This document shows positions 33,895 to 46,040 of a stretch of DNA of 64,000 bases, one piece after another. How positions within the stretch are numbered: position 1 is the first letter of the stretch; every line of letters begins with the position of its first letter. Both the position numbers and the translations under genes were made by a program. Source of the stretch: Diphasiastrum complanatum (lineage: Eukaryota > Streptophyta > Lycopodiopsida > Lycopodiales > Lycopodiaceae); contig CM055104.1 of the NCBI GenBank assembly GCA_029204225.1, forward strand, positions 22,443,952 through 22,507,951, given 5' to 3'. The notes beneath the pieces were generated by a model. The model made no database searches. It had not been told where the DNA came from and saw only the letters and a list, made by a program, of their open reading frames with translations.

Positions 33895-36077
33895 CTGAAG
33901 TAGTGACGGTCCCTCGGCACTCTGCCGGTTTAGTATAGCGTTCTCTTGGACCGCCTCTGGTGGATGAGATAGCCCGTAACGTCTTCCATGAAGTTGAGAT
34001 GGTCAAGTTTCTTTGAGTCCTTTGGCATGTGGAAAGACTTGGGGACTCCTATCAGCCGTTCCTGATCGACCCAAGCTTGGAATCGTTTCGTTCAAGGATC
34101 TCCAATGAATGCAGCTCGGTAATATACGCGAGCGACTGGCGGCTGGTCTTCGACTTTGTCGCAAGAGAGCGCCTTATTTGGATCAAAAAATATGGAGGGA
34201 AGAAAATCGTCCCAATTTGTTTCAATGCCCATTAAATATTCTAAGTCCCGGGCATAAGTGGCTGCCGCGCGGACTGTGGGATCGGGACAATTGATGTAGT
34301 GACTGGCGAATGCGGAGAGAGCCCTTCGGGCATCTAAATCCGTTGTCCACCCATATTCGGATTTGATGATTGGCCAGTGGACATTGTTGAGTGTGATTTG
34401 GTCCAGAGGAGTGCCGCATTCCGCCATTTGGATCTTCTTGGACATGGTAGGAAATGCAAGTTTACCCGTAACTGTTGCGAAATCATCACGTAAGCCCTGA
34501 TGTCGCAGGGTCTCTCTCAAATAACTTTTATCGCCACTCCGGTTGTGGTTGGAGGGCGGGTAAGGCTTGCAGTTCTTTTTCCTTGATGGTCTGAGCTGAG
34601 AAGAATATCTGCCAGCCGTCCCTTATGACTCGTGGAGATATTTGGATAAAAATTCATTGATGTTCTCCTCCACGAACTTTAGCCTTCGGAAGCTCGGCTG
34701 GCAGATAAAGTTCGCGACCCTCTGGATGATGTTTTGTTGGGCCCTGGCTGGTGGTTGTGCCTTGGTTCTGGTCTCGCGTCTCAGCAGCCGCATCTGTCTG
34801 CCCTTGGTCTTGGCCTTCGGACCCTTGATCTGGTTGAAATCCCCCTGCTGCCTACTGGCTCTGATCTTGGCTGGTACTAGCTTGTGTAGCGTCAAAATTA
34901 GGTGGCAATGGAACTACCACTGGGGTGGGATGGGCCTTTGTTTCCATGTATTTCTTGCATGCCTTGAGGGCTTGCTTGGCCTGGGCGAGCTCTTGCGTTG
35001 CGCTTGCCCGATACTTATTAAACTCCGCCTGGTAGCTGTTGAGGGTTTGGCTATAAATCTGCACCTGACGCCGTAGAAGATTCATCTCTGATTGAGAAAG
35101 CGGCCTTGTGGATGGAACAATAAGAGAGTAGCGGCAACAAAAATTGGAGTGGGGGGTTGCACAGAAGAAGAAGTGGCGGTGGTTGATGGAGTGGTTAGTG
35201 CGGCAGTGGAGACATGTCTTCGGGTAACAGGTGGAGATGTGGATGTAGAGGCAGCGCCACACATGCATTTGTTGGCCATTGTGTTAATGACCGCAGGTTG
35301 GGAGGAGGTAGATGCTTGAGATGGTGGGTAAAGGTTAGTATGTGGCACAAGGGTAGATAGGAGGGATGAGCATTGGAAACCGCACACTTTCGTCTTGAGA
35401 AGTGCGCAGGCAAAGTTACACAATAGGGGGCCTGCTGCGATTCACTCACGATTGTTGGGTTTGATGGAGTTTGTTAGTTCTCGAATAAGGAAGCTATGCC
35501 AGTTGTATGGCACAACGGAGGGGTTAGGAAATTCCAGAAAGGATTCCACTATCTGACTCAACAGCGTAGACTAGATTTTGTCCTTGCGAAATGTTGAAAT
35601 AACCAGAAAGTTATTCAACAGATGCGCAGTCGCCTGAATGACGGGTCCCGTGATAGCTTCTATCAGGTAACCATTGTTAGTCTGGATGGGGATTTCTGGT
35701 GTGGTTTGGGTGATGAATGGTTTGATCAGAGCTTTGGCATGGCGATGGGAGGTAAGTTGACGATCACCGAACATAATGCCAACAGTGATCATCGAGTCGG
35801 CTTTAATCCTGACCTTGTACGTGGTACCTTGGTACAGGAAGTGGAAGCGAGCCTTGTCCTCGTCCCAGGTGGCGTAAGCGTGAAGGGCAAGGCCCATGTC
35901 AATCTCAGAATGGAAGAGCGCCGAGTAAAAATCCATTGCTTCAAGGAGGGGGCCGGCTGTTTGCAGCCATGGTTGGATCAGAGTGTCAAAGAGTAGAGGC
36001 CAAATCTGCGTGGCCTTGGGGATGTCACGCTGGATCACCTGTTTGGCGCTAGAGTCTTCATAGGATGAGGAGGCCAT
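33895..36077 (-). pseudogene. unrecognised decayed coding region, 4 blocks
   Basis: I do not recognise this protein. Block 1 (36077-35448) starts MASSSYEDSS and reads on through one TAG (35573-35571) to a stop; composition is protein-like with aromatic and aliphatic residues spaced as in a folded domain. Block 2 (about 35400-35110) is Ser/Thr/Pro-rich. Block 3 (about 35130-34855) has a coiled-coil-like stretch (QVQIYSQTLNSYQAEFNKY) then a Gln/Asp-rich tail. Block 4 (34895-34092, one stop at about 34622) has LDARRALSAFASHYIN and EYLMGIETNWDDF; a short further frame (VDQERLIGVPKSF) runs to about 33920. Frames change between blocks, so introns or decay are possible. The domain / linker / coiled-coil plan could be a gag-like protein of an unknown retroelement or a captured gene. 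Confidence 0.45.
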
Positions 36078-36337
36078 GTTAGCAATGATGAATAGTGGTC
36101 AAAAAAGTCAGAAAAGTAGAAAAAACGATGCAAAATGGAAAAGGATGTGGAAACAGTAGAAAACTGAGAATAATAAGTGTTGGATGACAATGATTGTAGT
36201 TCAGAGCGCAGATCGGTGTTTAATATGAACAGATGACAGCTGGTAAGAAGTTTGGTTGAAAACAGAGAACTTGGTATCTTCAGTGGAAATTTCGACAGAG
36301 CTTCGCTAGCAAAGGTGACAAATGACTCGAACTCAGC

Positions 36338-36348
36338 CCTTATATAGC
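36338..36348 (-). promoter_or_regulatory. possible TATA box upstream of the unknown gene
   Basis: Minus strand reads CTATATAAGGG about 265 bp before the ATG at 36077. It is the best TATA-like site in the stretch. Confidence 0.35.
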
Positions 36349-36447
36349 GGAATTTAGAGTAAGTATTAGGTGAAATTCAATTTCCCTTGTTTAGTTCCAC
36401 CCAAATTTTGGCAGGCACTTTCTCACAAAATTCTAAGACCTCAAGGA

Positions 36448-36742
36448 AGTCTGCGAGAGTTCAGAAGGTGATTTGACTGCTATGCGAACGTTTTGCGAGG
36501 GTTCAGGCTGTCTGCGAGGGTTCAACTCTCGTAGGAAGTGATCTCTTGCACAACTTGTTCCTGTGATTGGATTTTCAAGATCAGACCATGTAGGCAGGCT
36601 AATTTCACTACTCTGATTCCATCTAGGCACCTTGCGAGAGTTGGTAAGATGATCTTGATGCTCTGCGAGGGTTCTGAAAATTCTGCTTCTAGGAACTCTC
36701 GCATACACTAAAAAATGATGATTACTCCATCCGGAACTCTCG
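36448..36742. repeat. cluster of TGCGAGRGTTC motifs
   Basis: At least eight copies of an 11-mer TGCGAGAGTTC/TGCGAGGGTTC or its complement within 300 bp (about 36451, 36495, 36512, 36525, 36631, 36664, 36694, 36731), in both orientations. It lies upstream of the TATA-like site of the unknown minus-strand gene. Confidence 0.7.
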
Positions 36743-36924
36743 CAAGAATATTCAGGGATGCATCTAGGTCAGATCTGGTGACTGTCCCATTTTCAAGAGC
36801 TATCTCCTAGGGGATCTCAAAAAATCATGAAAAAAGTGCTCTTTTAGAGTGTTTTTTGACGAGATCTCGAGATTTTCTGATTTTTAACTTTTGTAAACTA
36901 GTAATCAGCTTCATCCAGGCTTGA

Positions 36925-37155
36925 TCTGACTGTTGGTATGCTTTGACGTAAGTGAACTATATCCACACTTTTCCTATGCTAAGTGCAAAAGTGATTTCAT
37001 ATTTTCTAGAGGTTTGTCTTTTTTTTGGCCGGTGAATCAAGCCCGTGCCCTAGTAATTGTGAATAAAGTTCGGCCGGTGAATCAAGCCCGTGCCATGAGT
37101 CTTAAGTTTAGTTTGGCCCTGATGAGGACATCAGCTCTCTCAAACGAGGGGAGGA
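36925..37155 (+). mobile_element. 3' internal end of a gag-pro family element
   Basis: Matches (reversed) the non-coding stretch 1094-1330 of the complete element, including GGCCGGTGAATCAAGCCCGTG and the GAGGGGAGGA polypurine tract touching the LTR. The rest of this copy's interior is missing. Confidence 0.75.
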
Positions 37156-38060
37156 TGTTGTAAAGCTGACTCGGGTGCACCCAATGTGCCCTGTAAGACT
37201 CGGGGTGACGCTCCCTATGGTCCCAGAGCAAGTTAGAAAGTCAAGGACTGAGCCTCCGATCTGTGGTGAGCCAGTCAAGTAGTCACAAGTCATGAGCTAG
37301 CTCTGGAGCTCGATTCATGGCCTAGTGAGGAGTCATGTTGATTCTGCCACTGGGACAGCTCTCGGGACCCATGTCTGGGAGCCAGACTGATTTTGCCGCT
37401 TAATCAGCAAAATAAAAACTAAGTCCAGAAAAGCGTGCTTTAACAAAAAGCACTATATTCCAGGACAGAGGGGGCGCGCTGAATCACACCACAACTATAG
37501 AGGGAGTCCGGCACAGACAGGAACTTGGGCAGCTCAACCAGCGCCAGGAATCCAGTCTCCAGGTCTCAGCTCCCTTTACCAGCATGAGCCAGACACAATG
37601 CCCAACACATGTTGGTGGCCCCGAGACCAATCAATCTATGTATGAATGTATTCTCTTCCAAATTTAATAAAGCCGATCCTTGGGGATGACTACCATTTCG
37701 GATTCGCCTTTGGGACTGGTCCAATAGGAAGGACCCTTACTACAACCTTTGTGCATTGCCAGCACGTAAGGGTCCACATCACTGACGTGTGGCTCGCCGC
37801 TATGCCATTTGGTCAGTTTGGCCACCGTTATGCCTTGAGTTTCATGTGGCTTGTCTTTGTCTTTGGTTACCTTTTGGGGACGGATTCTGAGTTGGCTTTC
37901 GGGTTGGTTGGGATTCCAGTTTTCTTAAGTTTGAATTGTTTAGGCTTGTTACATTTCTAAGATGGCTTTTATGTAAGTGCATGATGGATGAATGTTAGAC
38001 TTGAGCGCATATTGGAGAAACCGCTCAAGTTCCAGCGTCCTTTGAGGCGCCAAAGCAACA
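37156..38060 (+). repeat. LTR of the gag-pro family, plus orientation
   Basis: Full-length (905 bp) with TGTTG...CAACA ends, matching the reverse of 184-1093. It ends exactly where an LTR of the related LARD-like element begins. Confidence 0.8.
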
Positions 38061-39277
38061 CTGCCTTGGCGTATTGTAGCAAGGGCATCCCAAAGGAAGC
38101 CGAGAACCACTACTTAGTTTCCCAGCCTTCAACTCTTGTCGTCCGAACCCACTTGACATACAAGCAGCCAACTCGACAACAACGATCAAACTTAACACAC
38201 TTGAAGTTCCAAAACCAACATTGAGATCCAACCTGGCACCATGCCAGATCGAGGGTCCCGATGTGGGTGACTTTCCTCCGAGCAAGCCGCCCGACAAACA
38301 TCAAACTGGACCAACTCGAAGCTTCGTTACAAACGAGTAACATCCACTCCAGGCAAGCGGTCTGATTTACATTAGACTTAACCAACTGAAATCTTCGTCA
38401 CGAGTGCTAGAAGCCAATTTGGCGCCACGCCAGACTGGACAGCCATAAACAGGTAACTTCCACCCAAGCAAGCCATCCAACTCAGCCGACAGGTTCGAGC
38501 CCGTTCCCCAAGAGCTTAATTCACGTTCATGCAAGGAACACTCTAAATCACAAGCCGCGATAGATATGAAGACAACCAGTTCCTGGACCAAATGGTCCCG
38601 ACAGCATACCGTTGGCGCCACGGACCGAATGGTCCCGACGGCATATCGCTGGCGTCCTGGGATACGACCCTCAGCTATGTGCCAGATCAAAATGTTTGAA
38701 GCGGCCTTACAAGTGGCGCTTTTATCGAACACTGAAACCCAGAAGGTAATCAGAGTCAGTTTGAGGAAAATCCCACTTTATTAATAAATTTTGAGAAGGT
38801 TACAACTCAAGTGTGTGACCGAACCTAGTCTATGGGGCGCTGACATGCCAAGGTGGGCGCCAGGACAACATTCCAACAAAGGAGACTGAGACTTGGTTGG
38901 AGCTCGCCCCGAGTTGCAACTCGCACTCCCCTATAGTATTGGTGGGATTCGCCACCTCCCTTCATACCAAGTACTCTACCCAGGCTGGTAAAGCACATTT
39001 TCTCTCTCTAGGATTTTCTCTCTCTAGAAAGTCATTTTATCTCTCTAGAATCTATTGATCCCCAGGCTTCCTTTAATCATGTCTAGATCATGAGAGGTGA
39101 TTGCACATCGATCCGAGCCCTCTGGACTTCGCTAGAACCGATCAAAGATTTTCAGCCATAGGAACTTGGCACCGGCTGGATTCTAGTCAGAGTGGCGCCG
39201 GGAGCAGCAATGGCGCCAGGGGCAATGTTGGCACCAGTGGCGCCAGAATTAAAGCTTGTAAAGGTAGCTTTAAAACA
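38061..39277 (-). repeat. LTR of the LARD-like relative, minus orientation
   Basis: Reverse complement of sequence found at 41466-42470 and 45247-46040. It starts (minus strand) TGTTTTAAAG after a purine tract AAGGTGGGGTGGA (39278-39290) and is cut at 38061. Confidence 0.75.
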
Positions 39278-40518
39278 TCCACCCCACCTTTATAAAATCT
39301 GATGTCCTCATCAGATGTCAGATTAAAGTAAAGGTGTCTCCCAATTAAAATAACTATACATTTAAGGTACTTGGCACAGTACTCAATTTATTGGCCACTT
39401 TTTATTAACATGGTAGCGAGCACACCACCAATCGGAGGCTCAACTCTTTCTTATTGAAAATTACATAACTTGAAAATATCACTTTGTCTTGGAAAAGCGT
39501 AGATTTTATGTCGCTTACGTAAAACCCAAGAACCTTATTAACTGGTGACAGAGGCTTTTCTTGTGAAATGTTCGCCCTTGTCGCTTCTAAGTTCTTGACT
39601 TTGGAACTCCTTTGAGCTCCTGATTTGTCCTTGATGCACTTGGTTTTCAGCTCCTTGAGCTCCAGATTTGATCAATTCGACACAGGTATCAGGGCTCCCT
39701 AAGCCAAAGGATTTATCGTTTGATTGCCCACTTTATGGTCCACTCCGTGCCTTGTTGCCTTTTGCACCTTGATTTCTCTCCTTGTTCTAGCCTGGTCTTG
39801 ATACTTTTCCTTTCTGGCTGTTTAAGGTAAAGATTGAGTACTCCGCAACGCACCTCTCACTTAGATTGAAGTAGCTGTCTTTGAATCAGCCCAAATGTAA
39901 CAACCATTGACCTCGTGGAGAGCCAAGCGGTTGCACCAGTTTGATCCGCTTACGAACTATCTCTTCGCGTTTGTTTGAAGTGCCATGTCCATCGCGCAAA
40001 ACTTGACTTTCACAATTCCTTCGTTGATTAGCTACTTTACACGTAACACAAGTTAGCGTACTCATTATGTCTTCTCATCATTGCTGGTCCAGAGAAAGCC
40101 TATAACAAGCTTTCCTTTCCACAACAAAAACTTGTCAACTAATTAGGTCCAAAGTTCGCCAGTCTCCTCGTGTGAGTATGGCTAGGTCACCTTGAATTTG
40201 CCCCCATTTTGATCAACTTTCGTTCAAAATTTGCCCCAAGAGAGAGGTGTGTGTGATAGTTCCCCTCCACTTATAAAATCAGCTGACCAGACTTAGAGTA
40301 GAGTTCTCAGACAAAAAGCCTTTCCAACACTTTGCTTCTCATCCGCTAGGCTTATGGCTTGATCAAACTTGTTGCCAATCTCTGAAGAGGATCCTAGTCT
40401 TTTCCTCTTTGACAAAAAACCCAATTGATATTGGATATCACCCATGCAACTTGGAATTGGAGTTTTGTGGAGATAGATACCATCGTGGGTTAAGATATGC
40501 TCATGAATATGTACTCAA
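39278..40518 (-). mobile_element. LARD-like internal fragment, minus orientation
   Basis: Reverse complement of the 3' interior (about 43395-45246) of the element at 41466-46040, but with a single copy of the 500-bp unit that is doubled there. No coding capacity. The match fades near 40443, and an unrelated LTR fragment begins at 40519. Confidence 0.7.
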
Positions 40519-40713
40519 GTGTTGCGCCGGTGCCTCAAAGGGCGCTGGGACTTGAGAGCAGTTTCCCCAACACGTGCTTAAGTCTAACATTCATCCATCA
40601 TGCACTTACGTAAAAGCCAACCTATAAACGTAACAAGTTTAACCATTCAGATTGAAGAAAACTGGAATCCCAACCAACCCGAAAGCCAACTTAGAATCCA
40701 TTCCCAAAAGGTA
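40519..40713 (-). repeat. gag-pro family LTR fragment
   Basis: First 195 bp (TGTTGCGCCGG...) of the LTR seen at 184, then broken off directly into protease sequence, an internal deletion. Confidence 0.75.
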
Positions 40714-41465
40714 AGCAGTCATTTTCAAGACTGTGAACATTAATCAATTTTTCTAAGTCCCCAGCGAGATTGACAAATTGTTTGCCAATCTACAAGTTGT
40801 CATTGTGCCTTTGGCGGTCTCCACACAGATAGAGATCGCATTTTTTTTACATTGAATGCCCAATTCCTCTGCCAAACTTTCTGACAAGTAGTTATACGAT
40901 GCTCCCAGATCTACCATGAAGTGAATGATCTTGCCTTGGATGCAGCCTTTGAGGTACAACAACTTTGATCCTTTTGTAGGAGTCGCCATAAGATGTTGTC
41001 GATAAGCCGCAAGTGCCCCTATTTGTTGTAGAGCATTCAGGTCAGACTCCGTCAAATCCACATTTGGGTCTTCTTCTTCGTCATGTTCACAGTCCGCTTG
41101 ATCAGACGCCTCTCGTTCCATATTATGAAACACTTCGGTCACCGCCATGATTTGTTTATTCAATGGCTTGGGGCACAACCTCCAAGAGTGACCTTGTTGT
41201 TGACAATTAAAGCAACATAGGGAACTACCCACTGTAGGTGAGCCATTTCTATGACTAGTTGAAGGACCAAAGTTGTTCCTTCTCTAGAAGGTATACCCTC
41301 CGTTGTTGCCTTGGTTGCCAAACCCTATTCTTGTTGGGAATATGTTCATGCTACTTGAGGCTTGGTTACCATTTGAAGTTGAGTCCCCCCTTGGGAAGAA
41401 GCTTGGACTCGGTTTGGATCCACTGAGTACCTTTCTTGTCGTTGACGGAGCAGTTGGTGCTAGTT
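40714..41465 (-). pseudogene. gag-protease fragment of the gag-pro family
   Basis: Homologous to about 1930-2680 of the complete element. It holds the CCHC knuckle (CFNCQQQGHSWRLC, about 41215-41175) and the protease active-site region with DLGAS (40921-40907). 41232-40753 is open; the N-terminal part lies in another frame (41472-41284). It is truncated on both sides. Confidence 0.8.
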
Positions 41466-42650
41466 CTAGCAAAGTCCAGAGAGCTTAGATCGATGTGCAA
41501 TCAACTCACAAAATCTAGGCATGATTAAAGGGATCAATAAATTCTAGAGAGAGAAAATGTGCTTTACCAGCCTGGGTAGAGTACTTGGTATGAGGGGAGG
41601 TGGTGAATCCCACCAATACTATAGGGGAGTGCGGGATGCGACTCAGCGCGAGCTCCATCCAAGTCTCAGCGTCCCTGACTGGAATATTGTCCTGGCACTC
41701 GCCTTGGCATGCCAGCGCCCCGAAGACTAGGGTCAGTCACACACTTGACATGTAACCTTCTTAGATTTATCAATAAAGTGGGATTTTTCTGAAACTAACT
41801 CTAATTACCTTCTGGGTTTCAGTGTTTGGTAAAAGCGCCAGTTGTAAGGCCACTTCAAACTTTTTAACTTGGCACATAGCTGAGGGTCGTATCCCGGGAC
41901 GCTAGCGGTATGCCGTCAAGACCATTCGGTCCGTGGTGCCAGCGGTATGCTGTCGGGACCATTTGGTTCAGGAACTGGTTGTTTCCATATCTGTCGTGGC
42001 TTGTGGTTCTGAGTGTTCCTTGCATGAACATGAATGGGTTAAGCTCTTGGAGAATGGGCTCTAACCTGTCGGCTGAGTTGGATGGCTTGCTTGGTTGGAA
42101 GTTACCTGTTTATGGCTGTCCTGTGTGGTGTGGCGCCAGGTTGGCTTCCAGCACTCATGATGAAGCTTCCAGTTGGTTAAGTCTGATGTACGTCAGACCA
42201 CTTGCTTGGAATGGATGTTACTCGTTTGTAACGAAGCTTCGAGTTGGTTAAGTTTGATGTATGTCGGGCGGCTTGCTTGGAGGGAAGTCACCCACATCGG
42301 GACCCCCGATTTGGCATGGCGCCAGGTTGGATCTCAATGTTGGTTTCTGAACTTCCAGTTGGTTAAGTCTGATCGTTGTCGGTGAGTTGGCTGCTTGTAT
42401 GTCAAGTGAGTTTGGACGACAAGAGTTGAAGGCTGGGAAGCTAAGTCGTGGTTCCCGGCTCTCTTTGGGATGCCTGCACTACATGTGGTATCATAGCTGA
42501 CTGGCCAGAACCACAAAGTTTCGAGTTGGTTAAGTCTGATTCTTGTCGAGGAGTTGGCTGGTTGTATGTCAAGTGGGTTTGGACGGCAAGAGTTGAAGGC
42601 TGGGAAGCTAAGTCGTAGTTCCCGGCTCCCTTTGGGATGCCTGTGTTACA
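41466..42650 (+). repeat. 5' LTR (partial) of the LARD-like element
   Basis: Begins inside the LTR at a point matching 45397 and ends TTACA before the primer site. Its last part holds a 167-bp tandem duplication (about 42357-42512 and 42524-42679) that spans the LTR/primer-site junction. Confidence 0.7.
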
Positions 42651-42665
42651 TGTGGTATCATAGCC
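42651..42665 (+). other. primer-binding site, duplicated
   Basis: TGTGGTATCATAGCC, an initiator-Met-type site with changes. An earlier copy of the same junction sits at 42484, 167 bp upstream. Confidence 0.6.
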
Positions 42666-44068
42666 GACTGGCCGGTTAGCTATGTGGATCTCACGGGGAT
42701 GGCCATTGTTTGGGGTTCATCGGAACAACTGTTATGCAAGGTGCTGCCCATAGTGTAAGCACGGGTGCTTGATGAGTCAAGGTGATGCCCTTGATTCGAG
42801 GATAGCTCCTGACCGTTTAGCTATAAGGGCTATCGACCAAAAGGTGGTGGGACGTGACTGAGGGAATGTGCTGCTTCATGGGTGAATGGGTGTTCTCTGT
42901 GGGCTGATTCTGTGATCGATCTATATGGGCGCGGCCAAGCAAAGGTCCTTCGGCAGGACTATCTCAAAGGGGCCCCCACCTTGTATTTGTTACCTGTTAG
43001 TAAACCTGCTTGAGTGTCTTGCTTGCATGTATTCGTGGTGAGTCTTAGTACTCGTGCTTTGCCTGGCTTGCATGATTGCTTGCGATACAAGGAGCTGATG
43101 GCTCGAGAAGGAACCTTTCTTTTGAAGGTTCACACCATCAAACAAAGAGGACTACAGAATCTGTGGGGTGGATTCGAAGTTCAACTACTCGCACGTGAAC
43201 GGCAACGAAACGACTCCATGTTTGCAAAGGATGGATGGCTAGCCTATTTCTTGGGTTAGTTTCATTTGCGACGACGCCCACCAGCCGCAAGCAGGAAGTC
43301 AAAAGCTGGAAAGAGCAATTTCAAGGGAGATCTTCTACGGAGCAGTTGGTCTTCATTTGGGATGGCTACCTTCGGAACTGAAACTCACTGAGCATGGTTG
43401 ATATCCAGTATCAGTTGGGTTTATCCCCAAAGGGGAAAAAGACTGGGATCCTCTTCAGAGATTGGCAACAAGTTGGATCCAGCCATAATCCTGGCAGATG
43501 GGCAGCAAAGTGCTGGAAAGGCTTTTTTGTCTGAGAACTCTACTCTAAGTCCGATCAACCGTTTTTATAAGTGGAGGGGAACTATCAAACACACACCTCT
43601 CTCTTGGGGCAAATTTTGAATGAAAGTGGATCAAAACGGGGGCAAATTCAAGGTGACCTAGCCATACTCACACGAGGAGAGTGGCAAACTTTGGACCTAA
43701 TCAGTTGACAAGTTTTTGTTCTGGAAGGGAAAGCTTGTTATAGGCTTTCTCTGGACCAGCAATGATGAGGAGACATAATGCGTACGCTGACTTGTGTTAC
43801 GTGTAAGGAGCTGATCAATGAAGGAACTGTGAAAGTTGAGTCTTGCATGAGAGACTTGGTACTTTGAACGGACGCCAAGAGACAGTTCGTGTTGAGATCG
43901 GACTAGTGCAAACGCTGGGTGCATGTGTCCGATTCATAGAGAGCTACTTGAAGCCAAGCTAGATGTACACTCCTTGTTTTGACTGTGAGGCAACTGACCA
44001 GTGATGGAATTGTGAAAGTCAAGTTTTGTGCGACGGACATGGCGCTTCAAACGAACGCAAAGAGATAG

Positions 44069-45067
44069 TTCGTATGCGGATCAAACTGGTGCGACCCCTT
44101 GGCTCTCCACGAGGTCAATGGTTACATTTGGATTGATTCAAAGACAGCTACTTCAAGCTAAGTGAAAGGGGCATTGCGGCGTACTCAATCTTTGCCTACC
44201 TCAAAGAGCCAAAAATGAGAAGAATCAAGATCAGGTTGGGGCAAGGAGAGAAATCAAGGTGCATAAGCAACAAGGCGCAGAGTGGACCATAAAGTGGGCA
44301 ATCAAACGATAAATCCTTTGGCTCAGGGAGCCCTGATCCCTGTGCAGAACTGATCAAATCTAGAGCTTAGGAATCTCAACACAAAGTGCATCAAGGACAA
44401 ATCAGGAGCTCAAAGGAGTTCCAAAGTCAAAAGTCAGAAGCGACGGTGGCGAACATTTCACAGAAAGGCCTCTGTCACCAGTTAATAAGGTTCTTGGGTT
44501 TTACGTAAGTGATATAAAATCTACGCTTTTCCTAGATAAAGTGATGTTTTCAAGCTAAGTATTTTTTGGTTCGTATGTGGATCAAACTGCTGCGACCCCT
44601 TGGCTCTCCACGAGGTCAATGGTTACATTTGGATTGATTCAAAGACAACTACTTCAAGCTAAGTGAGAGGTGCATTGTGGCGTACTCAATCTTTGCCTTC
44701 CTCAAAGAGCCCAAAATGAAAAGTATCAAGATCAGGCTGGGGCAAGGAGAGAAATCGAGGTGCATAAGCAACAAGGCGCGGAGTGGACCATAACGTGGGC
44801 AATCAAATGATATATCCTTTGGCTCGGGGAGCCCTGATCCCTGTGAAGAACTGATCAAATCTGGAGCTCAGGAAGCTCAACACAAAGTGCGTCAAGGACA
44901 AATCAGGAGCTCAAAGGAGTTCCAAAGTCAAAAGCCAAAAGCGACGGGGGCGAACATTTCACCGAAAGGCCTCTGTCACCAGTTAATAAGGTTCTTGGGT
45001 TTTACGTAAGCGATATAAAATCTACGCTTTTCCCAGACAAAGTGATATTTTCAAGTTAAGTATTTCT
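44069..45067 (+). repeat. tandem duplication of about 500 bp in the LARD-like interior
   Basis: 44069-44569 and 44570-45067 are near-identical adjacent copies, from TTCGTATG to CAAGCTAAGTATT. The inverted relative at 39278-40518 has it once. Confidence 0.85.
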
Positions 45068-45246
45068 CTGTACAAAGAGCTGAGCCTCCGACTTGTGGTG
45101 TGCCAGCTTCAATGTTAATAAAAAGCGACCAGTAAATTGAGTACTGTGCCAAGTAGCTCAAATGTATAGTTAATTTTGATTGGGAGACACCTTTACTTTA
45201 ATCTGACATCTGAAGAGGACATCAGATTTTATAAAGGTGGTGTGGA

Positions 45247-46040
45247 TGTTGTAAAGTTACCTTTACAAGCTTTACTTTCGACGCCAACATTGTCCCCGGC
45301 GCCACTGGCATCAGCGTCGCTCCCGGCGCCACTGTGACCAGAATCCAGCCAGCGCCAAGTTCCTATGGCTGAAAATCTTTGACCGGTCCTAGAGAAGTCC
45401 AGAGAGCTCAGATCGATGTGCAATCACCTCACATGATCTAGGCATGATTAAAGGGATCAATAAATTCTAGAGAGAGAAAATGTGCTTTACCAGCCTGGGT
45501 AGAGTACTTGGTATGAGGGGAGGTGGCGAATCCCACCAATACTATAGGGGAGTGTGGGTTGCGCCTCAGCGCGAGCTCCGACCAAGTCTCAACCTCCCTG
45601 GCGGGAATGTTGTCCTGGCACTCGCCTTGGCATGCCAGCGCCCCGGAGACTAGGGTCGGTCACACAGTTGAAATGTAACCTTCTCAGATTTATCAATAAA
45701 GTGGATTTTTCTCAAACTGACTCTGATTACCTTCTGGGTTTCAGTGTTCGGTAAAAGCGCCAGTTGTGAGGCCGCTTCAAACTTTTTAATTTGGCACATA
45801 GCTGAGGGTCGTATCCCGGGATGCCATCGGTATGCCGTCGGGACCATTCGGTCCGCGGCGCCAGCGGTATGCTGTCGGGACCATCTGGTCCAGGAACTGG
45901 TTGTCTCCATATCTGTCGCGGCTTGTGGTTCCGAGTGTTCCTTGCATGAACGTGAATGGGTTAAGCTCTTGGGGAACGGGCTCTAACATGTCGGCTGAGT
46001 TGGATGCCTTGCTTGGGTGGAAGTTACCTGTTTATGGCTG
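45247..46040 (+). repeat. 3' LTR (truncated) of the LARD-like element
   Basis: Starts TGTTGTAAAG and carries CAATAAA at about 45693, the likely RNA 3' end signal. It breaks off at TTTATGGCTG, which in the other copy continues with TCCTGTG, and is followed directly by ASPM intron 8 sequence in the same orientation. Confidence 0.8.

Larger units (their letters stand above)
41466..46040 (+). mobile_element. LARD-like non-coding LTR retrotransposon, truncated at both ends
   Basis: 5' LTR part 41466-42650, primer-binding site 42651-42665, interior to 45246, purine tract AAAGGTGGTGTGGA, then 3' LTR 45247-46040. The interior (about 2.6 kb) has no gag, protease or pol motif. Its first 200 bp, including the primer site and GCAAGGTGCTGCCCA, match the leader of the gag-pro element at 184-5408, so the two are related. 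The left LTR is cut at 41466 and the right one at 46040, where the second ASPM copy begins. Confidence 0.75.

Noticed and set aside
35092-35319. Plus-strand ORFs opposite the unknown coding block (34642, 35092, 35622)
   Set aside because: The minus-strand readings have better composition and start context; the plus-strand ones look like shadows.
43014-43259. 81-codon ORF in the LARD-like interior
   Set aside because: No recognisable motif, not present as an ORF in related leader sequence, and short for its GC content.
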